NCBI GenBank assembly: GCA_032173965.1 | Contig: CM063312.1 | Span: forward strand, 186,001 to 250,000 | DNA length: 64,000 nucleotides | Reading direction: 5' to 3' | From: Sitta carolinensis | Taxonomy: Eukaryota; Chordata; Aves; Passeriformes; Sittidae | In this document: piece by piece, positions 1 to 11,208 of the stretch | Numbering within the stretch: position 1 is the stretch's first letter | How the letters are laid out: every line of letters begins with the position of its first letter | The notes under the pieces: model-generated | The model's database searches: none | What the model was told of the DNA's origin: nothing | Seen by the model: the letters and a program-made list of their open reading frames with translations, nothing else | Program-made: the position numbers and the translations under genes

Positions 1-179
1 AACAATCTCCATACTTTCTCCATTCTTCAACCTGGAATAAAACTCCTGAATCTTTAAAATAACCCTGCTCCTTTGCAAATGCCACTAACCCTGCTAATTC
101 CTTTTTTATATTTCTTTCCTTAGCCCCCTGCTTTTCTAAAAAAGCATAATACTAAATCAAGGGCTACCTCTGATTCCAT
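1..179 (-). pseudogene. ERV gag 5' fragment (matrix), betaretrovirus/ERVK-like, runs off left edge
   Basis: This is the start of a retroviral Gag polyprotein, whose matrix domain targets assembly to the membrane. An ATG at 179-177 lies about 200 bases downstream of the primer site at 381-401, as expected for a gag leader. The reading is hydrophobic and helical, then meets a stop near 120. Another frame from there to the window edge continues in matrix-like style: Lys-rich, then a KEQGYFK-type motif, then a Trp-containing helix. The gene is therefore frameshifted and truncated by the window. The assignment rests on this pattern and on the Lys-type primer site; no enzymatic domain is visible. 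Confidence 0.5.
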
Positions 180-380
180 ACCTTTTTCTTTCCCTGTCGA
201 CAGAATTGGTGCAGCCTTTTCCTGGTTAGCCCTTCTGCATCGGATGAAGAACCCCTTCTGTAAGGTCGGTTCAGCATGGAGTAAGCGGGTGCCAGCATTC
301 ACTCCTCTTCTACTCCTCGGTTGCTGCTACCGGTGCTTCTCCGATGTCTCTCGCTGTCCAGTGAGAACAAGGATGGGGGG

Positions 381-401
381 CGTCTCTGTTCCTGGGTGCC
401 A
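381..401 (-). other. Primer binding site, tRNA-Lys-like
   Basis: Read on the minus strand this begins TGGCACCCAGGAACAG, one base after the LTR terminus at 403. It resembles the Lys-tRNA primer sites of betaretroviruses and lentiviruses (TGGCGCCCGAACAGGGAC) with a substitution and a small insertion. It fixes the LTR edge and shows that this is a 5' LTR. Confidence 0.5.
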
Positions 402-402
402 C

Positions 403-842
403 TGTGACATCGAGGGAAGACAAGCTGATAATAAGATTGATAAAGCAAGCTTCGGTTTATTCAGAAAGCTCAGATCTTTTTATACACTGTTCAGTAAGCT
501 CAGTAAGCATGTACACTTGCCATAACGTGATTGGCTAAAAGCAAAAAGTTAAACATTCTTTTGTGCAGATTTGAGAACCAGGGTTCTTCCTCATTTCTCA
601 CAGCTGTAGCTTCTTGTTAGTCAAACTACCAAAGGTATAGTGTTCTTGCCAAGAGTACAGTGTTCTTGCTCTATCCTCCTTATCAGCATAGCTTTGAAGT
701 TTGCTTATTCTAACTTTCCCTAAAAATGGGATTGCTTGTACAATTCTTCTAATGATCCATGGCCCTGTTCCAGCAGCCATTCTTCAACACTTCAACTTAC
801 ATTCTTCTCTGAAAGGATCTAAACTGAAAACTTTCTCCCACA
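403..842 (-). mobile_element. 5' LTR of the leftmost ERV (minus strand)
   Basis: The element is bounded by TGTG and CACA. Read on the minus strand it holds a TATA-like GTATAAAAAG near 480 and an AATAAA polyadenylation signal at 456-461, followed by U5 and then the primer site. The 440-base length is normal for a retroviral LTR. The right edge is inferred from the short inverted termini only, because the partner LTR lies outside the window and no target duplication can be checked. Confidence 0.65.
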
Positions 843-899
843 CCATATAAATGGCTCATTAAAACTAGTTACATTATTCAGTTAGTTATACATGAACTG

Positions 900-1222
900 A
901 TGTATTTTGCTTGTACTGGGAAGACAAACTGTTGTCCCTGTCCCCTTCTGATTTGTTTTAGTATAGTGGAGTCAGTTCTCATGAATTGTAAGATAAACAA
1001 GAATCATGTTTGCATTCCTTTGTAAAAGATATCACCTGATGGACTTCTCAAGTGACCAGTGAAGATGGAGAGGTGGTAACCTCTCTGTCCAATCTCTGAT
1101 CACTGTCCAGAAACTTATAGATACAAGGTCAACAATAAACTAGAGACTTCTTCCTTTCTTCTTCTCTGCATGAACACCTGTTGCGTGTGCTGCTGTGTGT
1201 TTCTATCTGCGTCACATTAACA
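900..1222 (+). mobile_element. 5' LTR of a second ERV (plus strand), left edge approximate
   Basis: The right edge ends in ACA at 1222, followed by two bases and a primer site. An AATAAA lies near 1132, with a pyrimidine-rich U5 after it. The total of about 320 bases suits the short LTRs of alpharetrovirus-like avian elements. I could not place the left terminus with certainty; 900-930 holds candidate TG starts. Its transcription would point away from the LTR at 403-842. Confidence 0.5.
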
Positions 1223-1224
1223 TC

Positions 1225-1242
1225 TGGTAACCCCCGACTGAA
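1225..1242 (+). other. Primer binding site, tRNA-Trp-like
   Basis: TGGTAACCCCCGACTG lies two bases after the LTR end. It differs slightly from the Trp-tRNA site of avian leukosis-type viruses (TGGTGACCCCGACGTGAT). An ATG with a strong splice donor (ATGGAG, then GTAAGC) follows at 1261-1272, in the position where alpharetroviruses place a donor just inside gag. Confidence 0.5.
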
Positions 1243-1373
1243 AGAACGGCTTGGTAGGTCATGGAGGTAAGCTCTGCTGACCCCCGACTGTGGGACAGTT
1301 GTGGTGGGATCTGGAAAGAGATCCCCTGTCTCTCATGCAACTGTACACTTTTTTATCTCTCAGTTGGGTAGAG

Positions 1374-2010
1374 ATGGCAACTCCTCTACTTTCTGAGAAG
1401 TGCCTAATGGTTATGGAGATCCGGGAGTTTATTCTTCAAAGGAATCATGTTCCTATTAGCCCAACGAAATTTGAAGCTCTCTCTGCGTTGGGTCGGGCTC
1501 AAGGCTGCTTCCCTGAACCTGAAGATTCAGTCTCTCTGGAGGCGTGGTCGCTTTTGGGGGAGTTCTCCAAGAATCCCTTCAGGTCAGCTGGAATGCTGGT
1601 ACAGTGAGGCTGTTGTTGAACTGGAAACGTTTTGTTAACTTTTTCCAAGGTCTGGAGACGGCCTCTAAATGTGGCATCTCCGCAGTCGCGCAGAGTGTTC
1701 AGAGCGTCTCTCCCGCCCCGGGAATAGGTGACGATGCAGAGCGGGACGCTGGCAGCGCGGAAGCTGCAGCTGATACCAGCGGGGCCGCGCGTCCCGGCTC
1801 CCCCGCGGGTTCCTCCCCGCCTGCACCGGCATCGCCGCTGGGAGCGGCGCCCCCGCTGCGAGCAGAGTCCAGGGCGGCGGGGGTTTCTCCCTCTGCTGCT
1901 GCGGCCCTGCCGAACACGGCGGGGGGGCCCGTCCATCGTGATGCAGCAGATGGAACAGTGCTCGCCGACTCCTCGCGCTTCTCTGCCCGGTGCCCAGCAC
2001 TGCACACTCA
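1374..2010 (+). pseudogene. ERV gag 5' portion (matrix plus Pro/Ala-rich region), frameshifted
   Basis: A reading from ATG 1374 gives a short matrix-like domain of about 78 residues ending at 1607. It contains helices, a conserved-looking LGRAQGCFPEPE segment and a Trp helix. Without a break in similarity, the adjacent frame (open 1544-2185) carries on into an Ala/Pro/Gly-rich stretch like the linker between matrix and capsid in alpha- and betaretroviral Gag. A frameshift between about 1544 and 1607 therefore breaks the gene. No capsid, protease or polymerase follows, so the element is cut short near 2000. The family assignment is tentative. Confidence 0.5.
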
Positions 2011-2190
2011 CCCCAAACACTGCCAGCCACTGTGGGCACCACAGCAACCACAGCCTGGCACCCCAAACACTCCACGGGCAGCAACCCACTGTGAGCACAG
2101 CAACAGCCTGGCACCCCAAACATTCCACCACAGCTGGCTTCTGCCAGCCAAACGCACAGCACAGCAACAGCACTGCCAATGTTAGCAGGG
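1985..2190. repeat. Short degenerate tandem repeat, about 50-bp unit
   Basis: About three imperfect copies are recognisable by CCACTGTGRGCAC, then CAGCCTGGCACCCCAAACA, then TTCCAC. The open frames across it are low in complexity and are not treated as genes. From 2190 to 2690 I see no gene or recognisable element. Confidence 0.5.
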
Positions 2191-2689
2191 CCACAGACAC
2201 AGGCTGGCACTGCTGCCAAAGAGAAAGAGTCAACCAAAACCCCAGGCATTTCAGGACAAAGCAAATCCTCTCTCATCCAGCTAACAGAATCATCTACATG
2301 TCCTCTGAAGAGCAGATACACTTCAAATACCACTTGTTACCAAATTCAATCCAAATAACTTAGTTAGAAACCACTTACAATTTCCCCAGATAATACCCAG
2401 ATTTCCCTGGAAAAACTTTTTCTATTTTATTTCCAGAGACAACATTAAGATACTCAACAAAGAAAAATATATAATGCATTGTCACCAGAACAGTGGTGGC
2501 TTCAGGCATGCCCTTAGGTTGGAGCTGGCAGCTTAGAGGCGTGGCTCTGCACCCAGGACCCAAGACTGCAGGAACTTCTTCTATGCACTAAACATATTTT
2601 GAAAGAACCACCTGGGCTTCCACATCTCTCCTCTTAGGCTCTTACAGGGAATGAAATCAGAGTTCGGGATTTCTAAATAGACAGGTGAT

Positions 2690-2955
2690 AGCTCGGAGGG
2701 TTTCTCCACCACACACCACTCCTTAGAGGTCTAAGAGGTGAAGGTCTCAACCTTCTTGGATCACTCGAGAGCAAGTTCTCTACTACAAGCACGGCCAAGA
2801 GCCAACAAGTTCAGCTCCCCAAGCCGTTCCTCACAGGGCTTGTGTTCCCAGCCCCTCTCCAGCCTCAGTGCCCTCCTTTGGACACACTCCAGCCTCTCAA
2901 CATGCTCCCGAAACTGAGGGGCCCAGAACTGGACACAGCACTCAAGGTCCATTTG
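2690..2955 (-). mobile_element. CR1 LINE 3' fragment
   Basis: The minus-strand reading at 2761-2952 shows the CR1 reverse-transcriptase C-terminal signature: CVQFWAPQF, then VQRRALRLERGWEH, then EERLGELNLL. It is short, divergent and without a catalytic region, so it is a dead 5'-truncated copy. The flank at 2690-2760 is similar in style but unresolved. Confidence 0.75.
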
Positions 2956-3059
2956 TAGGAGAACATAGGGTAGTCAAGCTTCCAAGACTTCAGACACATC
3001 CCAGTGAGGTGCTGCCTGGGGCATGTTCCCATTCTGTTTCTCCTTCCCTTCTTTTGTCA

Positions 3060-3780
3060 CAACAACCCCCTGCAGTCCCTGCAGCCCAGGGACAGAGTGG
3101 CTGGACAGTGCCCAGGTGCAAAGGGACCTGGGGGCACTGCTGGACAGCCCGCTGACCAGGAGCCAGCAGTGTGCCCTGGGGGCCAAAAAGGCCCAGGGCA
3201 TCCTGGCCTCTCTCAGCAATTGTGTGGCCAGCAGGGCCAGGGAGATCACTGTGCCCCTGTGCCCAGCACTGCTGAGGCCACCCTTGCAGTGCTGTGTCCA
3301 GTGGTTGCCCTCAGCTCAGGAAGGACATGGAGATGCTGGAACGCATCCACAGGCAGTACCGAGGCTGGAGAGGGGCTGGGAACACCAGCCCTGGCAGCAA
3401 TGGCTGAGGGAGCTGGGTGTGTTTAGCCTGCACAAAAGGAGACTCAGAGGTGACCTTAGCACTGCCTACAGCTCCCTGGAAGGCAGCTGGAGTCAGCTGG
3501 GGCTTGGTCTCTTCCAGCAGCCAGCAACTGACACAAGCAGAGGACACAGTCTCAGGCTGCGCCCAGGGAAAGAGAGGCTGGAGATTGGGAAGATGTTTTT
3601 CATGGAAAGAGGAGGAAAGTCCTGGAATGTTTTGCCTGGAGAGGGGCTGGAGTCCCCATCCCTGGATGTATTGAAGACAAGACTGGATGTGGCACTTGGA
3701 GCCATGGTCTGCTTGAGGCGTTGGGGCATGGCTTGGACTCCATCTCGGAGGTCAATCCTGAACGTTGTCCAGACGTAAAG
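3060..3780 (+). mobile_element. CR1 LINE 3' fragment, opposite orientation
   Basis: The plus-strand reading at 3023-3778 is open for 251 codons. It follows CR1 ORF2 C-terminal order: VQRDLGALLDSPLT, then ASRAREI, then CCVQW, then WLRELGVFSLHKRRLRGDL, then WNVLP and ESPSLDVLKTRLDVAL. It lacks the endonuclease and the reverse-transcriptase catalytic motifs, so it is a truncated relic despite the open frame. It lies about 100 bases from the minus-strand CR1 piece, so the two are separate insertions or an inversion. Confidence 0.8.
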
Positions 3781-3789
3781 GCAGCCAGG

Positions 3790-5899
3790 AGCCACAGGAA
3801 CATTGGGAAGCACAATCATCCTGAATTAGAAAGCACTGCTGAGATGTCACCTTTGGCTTGAGATTGCACTGGGTAACTGCATATAAATTACATCTCCTTG
3901 GCTTGGAACACATGGAGAAGACAATTTTTGGTCTGGCTTCAAAGACCAGGAAGACACAGTAGTTCTACTACTCCCTATGTCCAACTCTTTAAGAAAATTG
4001 CATATTCAAGCAGCCTTTGGTACAAGTGTATCCATTTTTTCCACATGCCTCACTCCGATAAAAAAGTGGCCATGCCCCTCAAGCTGGAGCATAAATAAAG
4101 CAAAAACTTTAGTGAGGGGGAATTGTGCAATAGAATTTTGCAAGAGTTAAGAACATCCTAAGTTTTACTTAGAAAATATTTCCTTTAAAGTCATTATAAA
4201 TTAAAATGTAACAGTGTTAAGCAGAATTTGAAGCCTGTAACCAAAGTTCTCAAGTGTTGCTGAGCTTTTGACAGAGATGATATAACACCCTATAAGTTTT
4301 TGCCCAAGATTTTATCTTGCCCTCATTCATATGGGAAGAAGCCCAAGAAAATCAGAAGCTGTTGCAAGAATCACAGAGAGGCTGCTATTCTTAAAATAGC
4401 CAAGAGTTTTTAGGCTGCTGCTCATGTATACCCAGGCAATGTGCAAGAGTCTGGTTTCATAAACCACAGCATCAACCAGAACTATGACATGCCAGATCTC
4501 ATCAATTCCCCTTTCACTCCTCCTCCTCCATTTGACAGTCTGGAACTGGGAGAATGGCAGGGCTGCCCTGCCTCAAGGTTTACTGAAAGAGAGCAACAAA
4601 ACAAGCTCCCATTTTGATTCAATCACATTTCCCCACCCCAGATAAAGCCTGGTTCATCAGGAAAGCCCCACTCAGCTCCTTTTGGACATCCATTCTGTGG
4701 GACATCTGCTCTCTGCTCCTGCCGCACTCTGGACTGAAGAGGTAAAACAGGTGAGAGAGGAAATCACAAAGACCAGGTTAAGGAATACCCTTCCTCCCAA
4801 CAATTGGCAGAGTTAGACATAACTAACAGCATCTGCCACAGGAGCATCAAGTAAGAAGCAATAAAGGGACAATACCTGAGAAAAAGCCTTCAGCAAACTC
4901 TGCCTCTCAACCCCATCAGACTCACTGACATCATTTCCATGAGGAAGACAATTTGTAGTCAAGGTTGCTTCCTGAACTCACTCAGCCAAACTGCCTGACC
5001 TGCACATGTGCTGGCTTTGTTGTCACTGACTGCACCAACTGTCCTGAAGGACCACTGGGCTCCCCAGGAGCTCCTGAGAGGTTTTAATATGCACAGAAAT
5101 GGGAAAGGAAATCAGCTACCTAAAACAACAACAACAAAAAAGCATCCAAGGGAGATTGTTTGCACGTCAAAAAAAGATGGCAAATTGTTGTGAAAAAACC
5201 ATAGCAAGCACCCAGTGCCAAGCAAAATCATGCTTAGGAAAGCTTACAAAGTCTGAAATACAGTATTCATCTGGCTTCCTGATTTAGAGATAAAGACAGA
5301 GTCCAAGAGTTTGTTTGACATATCCAACATAATTGCACTCAGTTATTAGCACTGCCATTTTACAGAAGCCAAGGATCCAGAAACGGAAAGAATTCCCCAA
5401 TGTGGAATATTCAAGAATCCCTCCTTAATATTGAATCAGGTCCATAGCCTATGTTCTCCTCACTTATGCCACGGGCTATAGAATGCACTTTTGCTTAAAG
5501 AGTCTTATCAGGACAGCTTTAAAAGTTGTATTTCTGAAAAGAAAGGGGAGAAGCTGAAGACCAAAGAATGTCCCTTGCAGGTGTTCCCAACCAGGGACCA
5601 ACTCTTGTGACAGACACTTCAGTTGGCTGCCTTTAACACCAAAGTCCAGCAGGGAAGGAGATGCAGAGGCTCTCAGGAGGAATGCAGCAAACGTTAGAGA
5701 GTCCAAATGGAACAGTGAAACCTACGGGTGAGGTGTTCTGCAGCCTGCACAGCACAAAGAAAGAGAAATCCCTCCAGCTATCCTAATTCAGGGGAATAGG
5801 GGCAAAAAAGAAATACCATGCCTAGAAAAGACAGATAAGAGTGACTTCAGACTTTCAGTCAATAACAAGTATATTTAAAGACATTACAGCACACGATAA
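3790..5899. other. Intergenic DNA, no gene recognised
   Basis: The base composition is ordinary. The longest open frames are about 60-90 codons without recognisable domains. I see no LTR termini, no splice-bounded exon and no RNA gene. Confidence 0.5.
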
Positions 5900-6324
5900 T
5901 CATTTGGCAGTCCTCTTTCGTATACGACCCGAAAGGCGCCAGCGAGCCGCCGCGCTCTCGGCGTGCTTCTTTTCTGCTTGAAGGAAAAGCGGCAAATGAG
6001 CTCCTCGCAAACACTAAGAGCCCACAGAGATACGGCGCCCCGAAGAAAGGTGCGCGACGAAATGGCTCCTTCATGCTTCTCTCCCGTCCCTCAGCTTTGC
6101 GTCTCTGCGTGCACTCTCTTTGGCTTAGAAGGACTGCATGCAGCCAGCGCTCCTCTCCTGACACCTTTCGCTGAGCGACAGCAACAACAGAGAGAGGCAC
6201 TTTGCACTCTGCGAAAGGAAAAGGATACGAGGTAACCTAAAGCGGAGGGCATACAGTGATCAACCTGCGCTGGCAAGCGTGCACTACAAGGCGCTGAAGA
6301 ACAGCCAAGCTGCGTGCGTCGCTA
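5900..6324. other. CpG-rich segment next to the satellite
   Basis: CpG dinucleotides are much denser here than in the flanking 2 kb, for example ACCCGAAAGGCGCCAGCGAG and GCCGCCGCGCTCTCGGCG. It could be a CpG island or promoter remnant, or a GC-rich piece of an unrecognised repeat. Open frames of about 90 codons on both strands (5963-6235 +, 5859-6200 -) have no recognisable domain. The satellite starts immediately to the right. Confidence 0.4.
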
Positions 6325-9300
6325 CCTGTTCCCCACCCTTAATGCACCCCGTTTCGGGGGTCTCTGCCTGTTCCCCAAACCTTAATGCACCCCGATTCGG
6401 GGGTCTATGCATGTTCCCCACCCTTAATGCACCCCGATTCGGGGGTCTCTGCATGTTCCCCACCCTTAATGCACCCCGATTCGGGGGTCTCTGCCTGTTC
6501 CCCACCCTTGAAGCACCCCGACTCGGGGGTCTGTGCCTGTTCCCCACCCTTAATGCACCCCGTTTCGGGGGTCTCTGCCTGTTCCCCACCCTTAAAGCAC
6601 CCCGATTCGGGGGTCTCTGCCTGTTCCCCACCCTTAAAGCACCCCGATTCGGGGGTCTCTACCTGTTCCCCACCTTAATGCACCCCGGTTCGGGGGTCTC
6701 TGCCTGTTCCCCACCCTGAATGCACCCCGGTTCGGGGGTCTGTGCCTGTTCCCCACCCTTAATGCACCCGATTCGGGGGTCTGTGACTGTTCCCCACCCT
6801 TAATGCACGCCGTTTCGGGGGTCTCTGCCTGTTCCCCATCCTGAATGCACCCCGATTCGGGGGTCTCTGCCTGTTCCCCACCCTTAATGCACCCCGGTTC
6901 GGGGGTCTCTGCCTGTTCCCCACCCTTAATGCACCCCGATTCGGGGGTCTCTGCCTGTTCCCCACCTTAATGCACCCGGTTCGGGGGTCTCTGCCTGTTC
7001 CCCACCTTTAAAGCACCCCGATTCGGGGGTCTCTGCCTATTCCCCACCCTTAATGTACCCCGATTCGGGGGTCTGTGCCTGTTCCCCACCTTAATGCACC
7101 CCGATCGGGGGTCTCTGCTGTTCCCCAACCTTAATCAACCCGGTTCGGGGGTCTCTGCCTCTTCCCACCCTTAAAGCACCCCGTTTCGGGGGTCTCTGCC
7201 TGTTCCCCACCCTTAATGCACCCGGTTCGGGGGTCTCTAGCTGTTCCCACCCTTAATGCACCCGGTTCGGGGGTCTCTCCTGTTCCCCACCTTAAATGCA
7301 CCCGGTTCGGGGGTCTTGCCTGTTCCCCACCCTTAATGCACCCGGTTCGGGGGTCTCTACCTGTTCCCCACCCTTAATGCACCCGATTCGGTGGGTCTCT
7401 GCCTGTTCCCACCCTTAATGCACCCCGTTTCGGGGGTCTCTGCCTGTTCCCCACCCTTAATGCACCCGGTTCGGGGGTCTCTGCCTGTTCCCACCCTTAA
7501 TGCACCCGATTCGGGGGTCTCTGCTGTTCCCACCTTAATGCACCCCGATTCGGGGGTCTCTGCCTTCCCCTTAAAAGCACCCGATTCGGGGGTCTCTGCC
7601 TCTTCCCACCCTTAATGCACCCCGTTTCGGGGGTCTCTGCCTGTTCCCCACCCTTAATGCACCCCGGTTCGGGGGTCTCTGCTTTCCCCACCTAATGCAC
7701 CCGTTCGGGGGTCTCTGCCTGTTCCCCACCCTTAATGCACCCGGATCGGGGGTCTTGCTGTTCCCACCCTTAATGCCCCGTTCGGGGGTCTCTGCCTGTT
7801 CCCCACCTTAATGCACCCCGATTCGGGGGTCTTGCCTGTTCCCCACCCTTAATGCACCCGTTCGGGGGTCTCTGCTTTCCCCACCCTTAATGCACCCGGT
7901 TCGGGGGTTCTCTGTGTTCCCACCCTTAATGCACCCGGTTCGGGGGTCTCTGCCTGTTCCCCACCTTAATGCACCCGTTCGGGGGTCTCTGCTGTTCCCA
8001 CCTTAAGCACCCGGTTCGGGGGTCTCTCTGTTCCCCACCTTAATGCACCCGGTTCGGGGGTCTCTGCCTGTTCCCCACCTTAATGCACCCGGTTCGGGGG
8101 TCTCTGCCTGTTCCCCCCTTAATGCACCCCGATTCGGGGGTCTTGCCTGTTCCCCACCTTAATGCACCCCGATTCGGGGGTCTCTGCCTGTTCCCCACCC
8201 TAATGCACCCGATTCGGGGGTCTATGCTGTTCCCCACCTATGTGTTTTAATGCACCCGGTTCGGGGGTCTCTGCCTGTTCCCACCCTTAATGCACCCGAT
8301 TCGGGGTCTTCTTTCCCTTAAGCGGTTGGGTCTTCTGTTCCCTTAATGCACCGTTGGGTTCTTTCCCCTTATGCCGTTCGGGTCTTGCTTCCCTAGACCG
8401 TCGGGTTTGTGTTCCACCTAAGCACCGTTCGGGTCTCTGTGTTCCACCTTATGCACCGTTCGGGTCTGCTTCCACTTAAGACCGTCGGGTCTTGCTTTCC
8501 ACTAAGCACCCGTTGGGTCTCTGTCACCTTAAGCACCCGGTTGGGGTCTTGCTGTTCCACCTAAGCACCGTCGGGTCTTGCTGTCCACCTTAGCACCCGT
8601 TGGGGTTTGCTGTCCACTTAATGCACCGTTGGGGTCTCTTGTTCCCCCTAAGCACCGTTCGGGTTCTGCCTACACCTTGGTCCCTTGGGGTTTGCCTTTC
8701 CACTAATGCACCGTCGGGTCTCTGTGTTCCCACTTATGCACCGTTCGGGGTCTTGCTTTCCACCTAAGCACCGTTCGGTTGTGTTCACTTAATGCACCGT
8801 TCGGGGTCTCTGCTGTTCCACTTAGCCGTCGGGGTTTGCTGTCCCCCTATGCACCGTTCGGGGTTGCTGTTCCACTAAGCACCGTTGGGTCCTGTTCCAC
8901 TAAGACCGTCGGGGGTTCTGTTCCCCCTAATGCACCCGTTCGGGGGTCTTGCCTGTTCCACCTTAATGCACCGGTTTGGGGTCTTGCCTTTCCCCACCCT
9001 TAATGCACCCGTTCGGGTTTGCGTTCCCTCTGCCCGTTCGGGTCTCTGCTGTTCCCCTTAATGCACCCCGGTTCGGGGGTCTCTGCCTGTTCCCCACCCT
9101 TAATGCACCCCGGTTCGGGGTCTGCCTTTCCCCCTAATGCACCCGTTCGGGGTCTCTGCTGTTCCCACCTTAATGCACCCCGTCGGGGGTCTCTGCTGTT
9201 CCCACCTTAATGCACCCCGGTTCGGGGGTCTCTGCTGTTCCCACCCTTAATGCACCCGTTCGGGGTCTCTGCCTGTTCCCCACCTTAATGCACCCGTTCG

Positions 9301-10554
9301 GGGGTCTCTCCTGTTCCCACCTTAAGCACCCCGTTCGGGGTCTTCTTTCCCCACCCTTAATGCACCCCGGTTCGGGGTCTCTCCTTTCCACCGTTATCCA
9401 CCGTTCGGATCTCCGCGGTTCCCTCCCCTTAATGACCCCGTTGGGGGTTCTGCTTTTCCCACCTATTGCACCCCGTTCGGGGTCTCTGCCTGTTCCCCAC
9501 CTTAATGCACCCGGTTCGGGGTCTCTGCTGTTCCCACCCTTAATGCACCCCGATTCGGGGGTCCTTCAGTCCCCACTTGAGACCCGTTCGGCTCTACCTG
9601 TTCCCCCTTAATGCACCCCGTTGGGGTCTCGCCTTTCCCACCCTAAGCACCGTTCGGGGGTCTTGCCTGTTCCCCCCTTTAATGCCCCGTTCGGGGGTCT
9701 CTGCTTTCCCCACCCTAATGCACCGTTCGGGTCTCTGCCTGTTCCGCCCCTATGCCCCCGTTCGGGGTCACCCGTTGTCCCCTATGCCCCCGTCGGGGTC
9801 TGCCTGTTCCCCCCTACACCCGATTGGGGGTCCTGTTCCCCCCTTAATGCACCCCGGTTCGGGGGTCTCTGCTGTTCCCCACCTTAAGCACCCCGTTCGG
9901 GGTCTCTGCCTGTTCCCACCTTAATGACCCCGTTCGGGGGTCTTGCTGTTCCCCCCCTTAATGCACCCCGTTCGGGGGTCTTGCTGTTCCCACCCTTAAT
10001 GCACCCGATTCGGGGGTCTTGCCTTTCCCACCCTTAAGCACCCGGTTCGGGGGTCTCTGCGTTCCCACCTTAAAGCACCCGTTTCGGGGTTCTGCCTGTT
10101 CCCCACCCTTAATGCACCCCGTTCGGGGGTCTTGCCTGTTCCCCACCTTAATGCACCCCGGTTCGGGGGTCTCTGCTTTTCCCCCCACCCTTAATCCCCC
10201 CCGGTTTCGGGGGTCTCTGCTGTTCCCCTTAATGCCCCGTTGGGGGTTTGTTTTTCCCCCCTTTGCCCCCCGGGGGGTTCTGCTGTTCCCCCCCTTAATC
10301 CCCCGTTGGGGGTTTTTTCTTTCCCCCCCTTAAACCCCGTTCGGGGGTCTCTGCCCCCCCCCCTTAATGACCCCGTTCGGGGGTTCTGCCGTTCCCCCCC
10401 TTAAGCCCCCCTTTTCGGGGGTTCTGCTTTCCCACCTTAAACCCGGGTTGGGGGGTTTCCTGTTCCCCCCCTTTAAAACCCCTTCGGGGGCTCCTTTCCC
10501 CCCTTTTGCCCCCGTTGGGGGTTGCTGCCCCACCCTTAAGCCCCGGTTCGGGGT
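6325..10554. repeat. 42-bp tandem satellite, about 100 units
   Basis: The unit is 42 bases and contains the near-perfect palindrome CCCCGNTTCGGGG. This is followed by GGTCTCTGCCTGTTCCCC and then ACCCTTAATGCA. The palindrome centre varies between A, T and G from unit to unit. Because 42 is divisible by three, long frames stay open on both strands (14-residue repeats such as VGNRQRPPNRGALR); these are not genes. Up to about 8290 the units are close to full length. Beyond that they are shortened and corrupted up to the assembly gap. Confidence 0.95.
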
Positions 10555-10654
10555 NNNNNNNNNNNNNNNNNNNNNNNNNNNNNNNNNNNNNNNNNNNNNN
10601 NNNNNNNNNNNNNNNNNNNNNNNNNNNNNNNNNNNNNNNNNNNNNNNNNNNNNN
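10555..10654. other. Assembly gap (100 N)
   Basis: Exactly 100 unknown bases, the conventional placeholder for a gap of unknown size. The satellite very likely continues into it. Confidence 0.99.
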
Positions 10655-11180
10655 GGCAGTTGTTTTCAAAACATCAAGATAAGAGTTTTCAGCTTTCCTG
10701 GACACACAGCGAGTGTCGTCTGCAGTGTGGATGGCGGGAGGAGCTCTCCTTTGCTTTTTGTTAGTTTTTGGCTGGCTGAAGCAGAGAAGTTCTCCAGACT
10801 GTGAGTTTTTTTCCTTTTCCTTGGAACAGTTTGAACCTGCTCTGGACTAAACCCAGCAGAGCACCAGGAGCTCACCCCTGTGGCCCCCCAGGCCTGGCCT
10901 GGGCCCGGCATTTCCCAGTGCCAGGGACTGACACAGACTGAGTGAGCCGAGCTGCACCCACGGCACAGACTGCCTGGATTTGTCATCTCAGCGGAGCGGC
11001 GGGAGGTTTTGTTCTTTGGTATTCATTTGTTTTGTTTTGACTGTTAAATAAACACATTTTTTCCACTTTCCTCTAAGGAAAAATCTTTCCTGAAGCAGTT
11101 AGGGGAGGGGCCGTTTGGATTTGTTTTCTGGAGGGACCCATTCAGAGGTTTCTTCCCAAATTTTCCTTAAACCAGGACAA
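10655..11180 (+). repeat. Dispersed repeat module, copy 1
   Basis: This shares order and wording with 15150-15640: a pyrimidine/Leu-codon-rich stretch, CTGTTAAATAAAC with an AATAAA, GGGGAGGGGCCGT, and GAGGTTTCTTCCCAAATTTT. The two copies are diverged and lie about 4.5 kb apart in the same orientation. It may be the end of an unrecognised retroelement. A third, corrupted copy begins at 38346. Confidence 0.55.
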
Positions 11181-11208
11181 ATACAAAAGACCAAACCCAG
11201 TGACAGAG

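Noticed and set aside
6325..8290. CRISPR-like regular repeats
   Set aside because: Units are directly tandem with no unique spacers, and the genome is vertebrate.
6279..10333. Long open frames of 60-146 codons with 14-residue repeats across the satellite, on both strands
   Set aside because: They follow from a 42-base unit, which is divisible by three; both strands are open at once and there is no sign of a gene start or splice site.
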